A DNA stretch of 49,450 nucleotides from positions 150,979-200,428 of the forward strand of contig PDIP01000032.1 in NCBI GenBank assembly GCA_002811645.1, given 5' to 3'. Both the position numbers and the translations under genes were made by a program. Shown piece after piece: positions 43,672 through 49,450 of this stretch. Within the stretch, counting starts at the first letter, position 1, and every line of letters begins with the position of its first letter. Under the pieces are notes generated by a model. That model made no database searches. It saw only the letters and a list, made by a program, of their open reading frames with translations, and had not been told where the DNA came from. The DNA is from Corallochytrium limacisporum (lineage: Eukaryota > Opisthokonta).

Positions 43672-45084
43672 ATGAGTTCCCCCATTGGAGACAACATCAT
43701 TCTTACGACAGACTCGTACAAGGTCACCCACTGGAGGCAGTATCCACCGAAGACGACCAAGGTCTACTCGTATTTTGAATGCCGCAGAGGTGCTAAGTAT
43801 GATCAGGCCGTACTCTTCGGTCTGCAGTACATCCTCAAACGGTACCTGGTCGGTTCGATCGTAACGAAAGAAAAGATTGTGGAGGCCACCGAATTCTTTG
43901 CAAAGCATTTCGGCAGTGAGGGCTTGTGCAACACAAAAGGCTGGGAGCACATTGTGAACGAGCACGATGGCAAGCTTCCGCTGCTGATCAAGGCCGTACC
44001 GGAGGGTACTGTAGTGGATATCAACAATGTCTTATTCACAGTTGAGAACACTTGCCCAGAGTGCTATTGGGTGACCAACTACGTAGAGCCTCTGCTGGTG
44101 CAAGCCTGGTACCCAATCGCTGTCGCCACAAACTCTCGCGAGCAGAAGAAAACCATTGCACGATACCTGGAGGAGACATCTGGTGACATGAGCGCTTTGG
44201 GATTCAAGCTACACGATTTTGGTTTCCGAGGAGCGAGTAGTGTGGAGAGCAGTGGCATTGGTGACTGTGCCCATCTAGTCAACTTTATTGGAACCGATAC
44301 TCTGGAGGGCATTGTGTGTGCCCGTCACTACTACTCATGCGACATGGCGGCATTCAGCCTTCCTGCCACCGAGCACAGCACCATGACTTGCTGGGGCCCG
44401 GGTCAAGGAGAGATTGAAGCCTTCGGTAATGCTTTGAACCAATTCCAGGAAACGCCGGTCAGCATTGTTAGTGACAGCTACGATGTTTTCAATGCCATCG
44501 ATGAGATTATTGGTAAAAATTTCGCGGCAAAGATTAAGGAAAGAAAGATGCCCTGCATTGTGCGTCCCGACAGTGGCCACCCCCCAACGATAGTACTTGA
44601 ATGTCTGAACAGGCTTGAGAAGTATTTCGGCAGTACCAAGAATTCTAAAGGTTACAAGGAGCTACCAACGTACATTCGAGTAATCCAGGGTGACGGCATA
44701 GACTCAGACATGTTAGAGAAGGTTCTATTTGGTCTGCAGGAGGCCGGTTGGAGCGCATCGAATGTGGTCTTCGGTAGTGGAGGTGCCCTGCTGCAGAAAC
44801 TGCACCGTGACACCATGAAGTGTGCTTACAAATGCTGCTACGCGGAGGTCGATGGCAAGGGCGTCAATGTCTACAAGGACCCGATCACCGACCCGGGCAA
44901 GAAATCCAAGAAAGGGCGCTTGACTCTGGAAAGGGATGCTACTGGAAAGTACCACACCATTGAGGAGAACCGGGGAGATCCATCCAAGGATCTGTTGGAA
45001 CCGGTTTTCGAGAATGGTGCCATGGTGCGGGACCAGACTCTGGACGAAATTCGCAAAAATGCACGTGTGGACGAAGAAAAGTAG
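43672..45084 (+). CDS. NAMPT: Nicotinamide phosphoribosyltransferase
   Basis: NAMPT converts nicotinamide and PRPP to NMN, the first step of one-enzyme NAD salvage. The single exon gives 470 residues (human 491). Family landmarks: TTDSYKVTHWRQYPP at the start, HDFGFRGASS (phosphate loop), FIGTDT (Asp209, nicotinamide orientation), PATEHST with catalytic His235, VSDSYDVFNA, RPDSGHP (Arg298, Asp300, ribose/PRPP site), IQGDGID and GSGGALLQKLHRDTMKCAYK. All active-site positions I can place are present. The C terminus SKKGRLTLERD...LDEIRKNA matches animal and bacterial NAMPT. Most well-studied fungi use nicotinamidase instead, so this gene is notable. The ATG at 43672 is the first in frame. It is convergent with the aftiphilin-like gene (107 bp). 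Confidence 0.96.
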   Translation: MSSPIGDNIILTTDSYKVTHWRQYPPKTTKVYSYFECRRGAKYDQAVLFGLQYILKRYLVGSIVTKEKIVEATEFFAKHFGSEGLCNTKGWEHIVNEHDGKLPLLIKAVPEGTVVDINNVLFTVENTCPECYWVTNYVEPLLVQAWYPIAVATNSREQKKTIARYLEETSGDMSALGFKLHDFGFRGASSVESSGIGDCAHLVNFIGTDTLEGIVCARHYYSCDMAAFSLPATEHSTMTCWGPGQGEIEAFGNALNQFQETPVSIVSDSYDVFNAIDEIIGKNFAAKIKERKMPCIVRPDSGHPPTIVLECLNRLEKYFGSTKNSKGYKELPTYIRVIQGDGIDSDMLEKVLFGLQEAGWSASNVVFGSGGALLQKLHRDTMKCAYKCCYAEVDGKGVNVYKDPITDPGKKSKKGRLTLERDATGKYHTIEENRGDPSKDLLEPVFENGAMVRDQTLDEIRKNARVDEEK

Positions 45085-45191
45085 GTACTGACAACTTTCG
45101 GCGTACTATCTTTGTCCAACACAACTGTAACATGTAATTACAATACCGTGAATTCTCTAAAATAGATATACTGAAACAATAGTTGCCAACT

Positions 45192-46145
45192 TTATTCCAC
45201 AGTCTGTCGATAAGATTGCAATAACGTGGCGATATTCATGACATCCTCATTGATGGCATCTAACAGTATTGTCAGCTGGTAGATGGCATCCAAATCCAGA
45301 CTCCGCCGGAAAGGAATGGACTTGGGTTGCAACACTGTGTTCTTGCCATTGTCATTGACGGGCTGTCGAGACGAGGCCGACTGTGTTCCTCTGCCGTTCA
45401 AAAAGAAGGCAGCGGCACGATTGGCCGGTTGCGGTGCAGGCGACGGTCGATTCAGATTCTCGTATCCCATCATAACCCGCAGTACACTTGCAATAAATCG
45501 CTGTCTAACCTCCCGCTGTGTTTCCAGCTCTTCCCTCTGCTTCCGGGCCTCCCGTATCTTAACGTCTAACGGCCGTAACTCAGCTTCCAATCGCAAACTC
45601 ATATCCTGCAGATCACGACAGGTGAAATTGTATACATCACTGCGTGTTTGACCTCTTGATATCCCGTTCGGTTTGACCAATCGGGGCAATTTGTCATCGA
45701 TGGACCTGTAATATTCCCACTCGGTGTGGGTGTCATTCCACAGCTGTGAGACTGCGTTGGCGGTGCGGTTGTCTAATAAACGACCCCACAGACTATTGTT
45801 AGGTACATTGGAGCCCTTTAGGCTAGATTTGGCTTGGAATTCCTGTTCCAGTGGTTCCGTGGTAATGTTTTCATAAAGTCCGTCCTCTAATGGAAACAGT
45901 TGGCAAATCGTTTTCGGTTCTGAGTGTTCTTTAACTATTCTACCGGCTACTTCATTAGGCGCTGGCGGTGGTTGTGCTGTGCTTGCTTCAAAGTCATTCC
46001 AGTCTTCACCGCCTGCTCCCCACTCCTCCTCATCCCCACCGCCAGTGTTCCACTCGTCACCATCACTATCGTTCCATTCATTCTTGTCTCCACTGGTCAA
46101 TTCTCCATGTTTAGAGCTGGCTGACTCGTCTTCGTTATCTGACAT
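45192..46145 (-). CDS. Putative clathrin/AP adaptor accessory protein (aftiphilin/Laa2-like)
   Basis: The product has 317 residues in one exon. The first ~55 residues are acidic and tryptophan-rich (EEWGAGGEDWNDFEAS); WNDF in an acidic context is the WXXF type of motif that binds adaptor ear domains. A middle segment LWGRLLDNRTANAVSQLWND resembles the clathrin-binding box region of aftiphilin. A coiled coil follows (about 185-225, LEAELRPLDVKIREARKQRE), then a less ordered region and a C-terminal helix. No enzymatic motif is seen. The aftiphilin relation is from motif resemblance only. Its divergent neighbour is AP-2 mu, which fits. AATAAA on the minus strand overlaps the TAA stop. Confidence 0.8.
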   Translation of the reverse strand: MSDNEDESASSKHGELTSGDKNEWNDSDGDEWNTGGGDEEEWGAGGEDWNDFEASTAQPPPAPNEVAGRIVKEHSEPKTICQLFPLEDGLYENITTEPLEQEFQAKSSLKGSNVPNNSLWGRLLDNRTANAVSQLWNDTHTEWEYYRSIDDKLPRLVKPNGISRGQTRSDVYNFTCRDLQDMSLRLEAELRPLDVKIREARKQREELETQREVRQRFIASVLRVMMGYENLNRPSPAPQPANRAAAFFLNGRGTQSASSRQPVNDNGKNTVLQPKSIPFRRSLDLDAIYQLTILLDAINEDVMNIATLLQSYRQTVE

Positions 46146-47014
46146 GATTCACAGTCCACTCACGTCGCCGTCATTTTTATGTCTTAAGTGACTAACCTTC
46201 ATTACCTGTCGAAATCTCCATTATATCCGCTCATTCAAATCAAATCGTGACACTCCCATCACAGGCTGTGAATCATTGTCTACGTTTATGTGATCACTGG
46301 CTGTCGGAAAGTTGACACGAATACCTTCACCACCCATTCTTGCTTGCGCCGACCGCAGGGTCTCAGCTCCCCCTTGCCACCGGCCGGGTCACCCAGTCAT
46401 CGGCCTGCCCCTCTCTCGCCGCCGAGGTCTCCACCCGCAGTGTAACTGCTCTTTCATCTAAAGCCACTCCAGCTAGTACGTTGATGATTGGAAGTTCCAA
46501 TCGACGCACTACCCATACATTCACTATCAAATCCACAATTCGCATAATTAATGTACTGGTGGGCTACAGTCAGAGTTTTCAGTGGGGAGGGACCAACCGC
46601 CGCCCCTCCCCCCGCTGCCGCCATTAAGCTAATAGCTAGTGGACGCCTTTGTTTTGCCAATTGGAACCCAGGACCGGGAGCACCGAAGAACGGAGGTCAC
46701 AAGAAAACAACAGGAGTACTAAACGCTCGGATTTTGCACAAGTTCTGCGGTGGGACTATGGAGATGGCAGCGTATTAGGACACAGCAGAAGCGGATAGAG
46801 GATGAGCACTTGTGTGGTTGAGCCAAACGGTAGAGGCGAGGCAGTACTGTAGTTGTCGACAACAGGAAAGGCGGTCAGAGGTTTCTGTGGGGCGTAGTTG
46901 TAGCTATTTGAAAGTGCTAGGATACGGTTGGTACCTGTTCATTGAGCACATTGAAAATTAGAGATTCATAGATTGAGTGGGATAGGGTTCGGACCCACTT
47001 TCGAATTGGCAAAG
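46146..47014. promoter_or_regulatory. Divergent region aftiphilin-like / AP-2 mu
   Basis: 869 bp without a recognisable gene. An inverted repeat GGGGAGGG (46584-46591) and CCCTCCCC (46604-46611) with a 12-base spacer lies in the middle. Shared regulation of two clathrin-adaptor-related genes is possible but only inferred. Confidence 0.5.
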
Positions 47015-48334
47015 ATGATCTCTGCCTTCTTCATTTTCAACCACAAGGGTGATACCATCATCTATCGTCAGTACCGTGACGACATCAGCAGGCGGGCAGC
47101 AGCAGATGCATTTCGGGTTCATGTCATTTCAAGTCGGTCAGTGATTCGGTCTCCTGTGCACACCATTGGTGGGACTTCGTTCTTCCATCGCAAAGTCAAT
47201 AACGTTTGGTTCCTCTGTGTGACCCGTCAGAATGCCAACGCTGCAATGATATTCGAGCTTCTCAATAGCTTTGTTGACGTGACTCAGTCCTATCTGCACA
47301 ATATCACCCAAGAACGGATCAAGGAGAACTTTGCCACCATGTATGAACTCCTCGATGAGGCCGTTGACTTCGGCTACCCGCAGCACACTGGCGCGGATAT
47401 CCTAAAGCTATGTATCACCCAGGGTGGATTTACACCACAGGAGCAAACTATGATTGCTAATCAGTTGACCGCTCAGGTGACCGGGGCTGTCTCTTGGCGT
47501 CGGGAGGGCATCCGCTACCGTAAGAACGAGATTTTTATTGACATCATCGAGAACGTCAACGTACTGGTGGCGACGGACCAGCGTGTCCTGACGTCTAATG
47601 TAAGCGGCAGCATCATGCTACGGTGCTATCTATCTGGTATGCCTGAGTGTAAATTTGGCCTGAACGACAAAGTGCTGATGGACCCGGAAGTAGTGGCTGC
47701 GGCTCAGGCCGCAGGTGTGCCCCTCCCCAAGCAAAAGGGTAAGAAGCAGATTGCCATCGACGACTACACATTCCACCAGTGCGTTAAGCTTGGTAAGTTT
47801 AGTAGTGACCGTACCATTTCCTTTGTTCCTGTGGACGGTGAATTTGAACTTATGCGTTACCGCATCACACAGAACATTCACATTCCTTTTAAGATCGTGC
47901 CTCTGGTCAAGGAAATTGGTAAGACACGACTGGAGATCACTGTTGTGCTCAAGTCCCTTTACGTGACCCGACTGCTGGCCACAAATGTAGAGGTTAGGAT
48001 CCCTACACCACCGAACACATCCAAGGCTAACGTTACCTGCCTGGCAGGACGGGCAAAGTACAAGAGTGGAGAGAATGCCATCATCTGGAAAATCAAGCGC
48101 ATGTCCGGCCAGACCGAACTGCAGATCAATGCCGACATCGAGCTGCTTAGCATGGCCAAAGGAGCAAAGAACTGGAGCAGACCTCCAGTTTCTTTGAAAT
48201 TCCAGGTGCCTATGTTTACGGCCAGTGGTCTGAATGTGCGGTTCTGCAAAGTCTTTGAGCCCAAGCTGGCGTACAAGACTATTAAGTGGGTGCGGTACCT
48301 TACACAAGCGGGTACTTATGAATTGCGGATCTGA
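47015..48334 (+). CDS. AP2M1: AP-2 clathrin adaptor mu subunit
   Basis: AP-2 mu binds PI(4,5)P2 and YXXPhi cargo signals in clathrin-mediated endocytosis. The single exon from the ATG at 47015 gives 439 residues (human 435). It shows the longin-type N-terminal domain (FFIFNHKGDTIIYRQYRDDI), a linker, and the mu homology domain from about 165 (VSWRREGIRYRKNEIFIDII; YLSGMPECKFGLNDKV; IAIDDYTFHQCVKL; FVPVDGEFELMRYR; ENAIIWKIKRMSGQ; FEPKLAYKTIKWVRYLTQAG). The DDISRRAAADAFRVHVI segment and the FHQCV motif favour AP-2 over AP-1. The linker lacks an obvious QITSQVTGQIGW sequence, but LTAQVTGAVSW keeps the threonine that AAK1-type kinases phosphorylate. AATAAA begins at the last base of the TGA stop. 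Confidence 0.96.
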   Translation: MISAFFIFNHKGDTIIYRQYRDDISRRAAADAFRVHVISSRSVIRSPVHTIGGTSFFHRKVNNVWFLCVTRQNANAAMIFELLNSFVDVTQSYLHNITQERIKENFATMYELLDEAVDFGYPQHTGADILKLCITQGGFTPQEQTMIANQLTAQVTGAVSWRREGIRYRKNEIFIDIIENVNVLVATDQRVLTSNVSGSIMLRCYLSGMPECKFGLNDKVLMDPEVVAAAQAAGVPLPKQKGKKQIAIDDYTFHQCVKLGKFSSDRTISFVPVDGEFELMRYRITQNIHIPFKIVPLVKEIGKTRLEITVVLKSLYVTRLLATNVEVRIPTPPNTSKANVTCLAGRAKYKSGENAIIWKIKRMSGQTELQINADIELLSMAKGAKNWSRPPVSLKFQVPMFTASGLNVRFCKVFEPKLAYKTIKWVRYLTQAGTYELRI

Positions 48335-48503
48335 ATAAAGTCGCGAAAGTGGTACGTATGTTGTTCAATGATATATGTTGATCATTTCACAGAGCACCTG
48401 ATAGGTGGGCTCAACATTGAGATGTACAAATTTATGATAAACTGATCAACAGGGGAGTACGGATCATGGTTGGTCTCTAAGATATGTATCGAGTTATTAT
48501 CAT

Positions 48504-49007
48504 CTAGAATTTCATAGCAAATGATGCACCGCATGAGCATCCAGCCTCTGCCTGAGGATTCTCACTCACGACAAATTTCTGCATAATCAATTCTTGTTTG
48601 TAGTCAACCGTGGACCCCTTGATGCCGTCCAGGGTTGCCTCGTCTACCACTACGCGTATGCCATCGTTGTCATAGACAAGGTCTTCGTCCTCAATTTCTG
48701 TGGTTTCTTCTATGGCATACTGATATCCACTGCAACCGCCACTGTCGATTGCTACCCGTAGCATCAACTCCGGATTGTCTTTGCGCAGAAATTCTAACCG
48801 CTTGATGGCTGCATCTGTTAGTTTGAGGTCACCGTCCTTCAAAAGCTTTTCCGCGGGCACTGGATCTGTGGCACTCAGTGCGTAATTGCGGCACATAAAG
48901 AAGGGTGCTACTATTTTGGTGCCATTGTATCTACTTGTGCTGATCGTCGTCTGCATCAAACGGGGCACGGTATCCCTAAATAGGGATGTGGTCAACCGGA
49001 ATGCCAT
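48504..49007 (-). CDS. ISA2: Mitochondrial iron-sulfur assembly protein ISCA2/Isa2
   Basis: Isa2/ISCA2 works with Isa1 and IBA57 to make [4Fe-4S] clusters in mitochondria. The protein has 167 residues. An Arg/Ser/Thr-rich N terminus (MAFRLTTSLFRDTVPRLMQT) serves as a probable presequence; the A-type fold starts at LKLTDAAIKRLEFLRK. The three conserved cysteines are Cys92 (GGCSGYQY), Cys157 and Cys159 (GCSCGASFAMKF). The YQY after the first Cys and VDYKQELIMQKFVVSENP point to ISCA2 rather than ISCA1. It is convergent with AP-2 mu (169 bp). Confidence 0.95.
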   Translation of the reverse strand: MAFRLTTSLFRDTVPRLMQTTISTSRYNGTKIVAPFFMCRNYALSATDPVPAEKLLKDGDLKLTDAAIKRLEFLRKDNPELMLRVAIDSGGCSGYQYAIEETTEIEDEDLVYDNDGIRVVVDEATLDGIKGSTVDYKQELIMQKFVVSENPQAEAGCSCGASFAMKF

Positions 49008-49450
49008 GGTGTGTATTTGTCTCCTTAAAATATGTATTTCACCAAATCGTTCCGCCGCATGACCGAATACATATTATGGTTGCCACGAGAATAATTTTTT
49101 TCAGTTTATGTTTCCAATTTATAGCTGCAGGTGCATGTCTGTTAGCACCCAATACCCGACGTTGTAGCTATCACAGCACTTTCATGTTCCTGTACCTGCC
49201 CAGCTTGAGGGCTAAGACTTCCCCCCGAAGACCCGTTTCATATCATCCCATTCCCGAAAACACGGGAGGGGGGAAGGGGGGGGGACCACCGGCTGGCCGC
49301 TCCACCTTGAGGTACATTCAGTATTCGGTTGCACACACTGAAGTCTATGCGAGAGTGTGGACCCGGGACACCACAGTGCTTATACCACCCTCTGTCTGGG
49401 AATATTGTATCAAATCTACTCATTTTGATTTAGCTCTGCCGTCGCTTGGG
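49008..49450. other. Right-edge region upstream of ISA2
   Basis: No gene was recognised. It holds the ISA2 promoter by position and a G-rich patch at 49264-49284 (runs of six and ten G), preceded by a small CCCG...CGGG inverted repeat. Confidence 0.45.

Overview
The window is nuclear DNA of a fungus, most likely from an early-diverging (non-Dikarya) lineage. The evidence is fungal-type gene content (Kin1/Par-1-type kinase, Tip20/RINT1, Eaf1/Vid21-like NuA4 scaffold, Rad4, Mdm35, 14-3-3), GTAAGT...TTTACAG splicing and very few introns. Beside these sit genes better known from animals: NAMPT, an MXD/MNT-type bHLH protein, an ARL13-type ciliary GTPase relic and an NSUN7-like relic. I cannot name the species or phylum from sequence alone.

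Layout: pyruvate carboxylase (-); decayed NSUN7-like gene (+) / mitochondrial hypothetical protein (-); NUDC (+) / decayed ARL13 (-); MXD/MNT-like bHLH (+) / RINT1-Tip20 (-); CSN4 (+) / Rad4-XPC (-); Sec1-Munc18 (-); Kin1/MARK-like kinase (+) / Exo70 (-); Eaf1/p400-like scaffold (+) / Hop2 (-); 14-3-3 (+) / Mdm35 (-); NAMPT (+) / aftiphilin-like protein (-); AP-2 mu (+) / ISCA2 (-). The 20 loci alternate strand almost perfectly. They form nine tail-to-tail pairs whose coding ends lie 24-180 bp apart or overlap slightly. The head-to-head gaps are 0.4-3.5 kb, hold no recognisable genes, and are where the long G or C runs concentrate.

Most genes are conserved housekeeping: anaplerosis, NAD salvage, Fe-S assembly, mitochondrial lipid transfer, DNA repair, meiosis, COP9, NuA4, ER retrieval, exocytosis and clathrin adaptors. 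SEC1, the Kin1-like kinase and EXO70 are consecutive and all belong to polarised exocytosis. An aftiphilin-like protein and AP-2 mu share one divergent promoter region.

The most interesting signals are these. (1) An ARL13-type ciliary GTPase is clearly recognisable but interrupted by in-frame stops, and an NSUN7-like gene with stops, a frameshift and a lost catalytic core lies about 2.4 kb away; this pair could be a molecular trace of recent flagellum loss. (2) A NuA4 scaffold keeps a p400-like order (HSA, SNF2-like region, SANT, Q-rich tail), but its ATPase motifs have decayed. (3) The strand-alternating pair architecture comes with G/C-homopolymer divergent promoters, and some poly(A) signals overlap stop codons. 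No tRNA, rRNA, CRISPR array or intact transposon was seen. One 179-base N gap lies inside a G-rich repeat.
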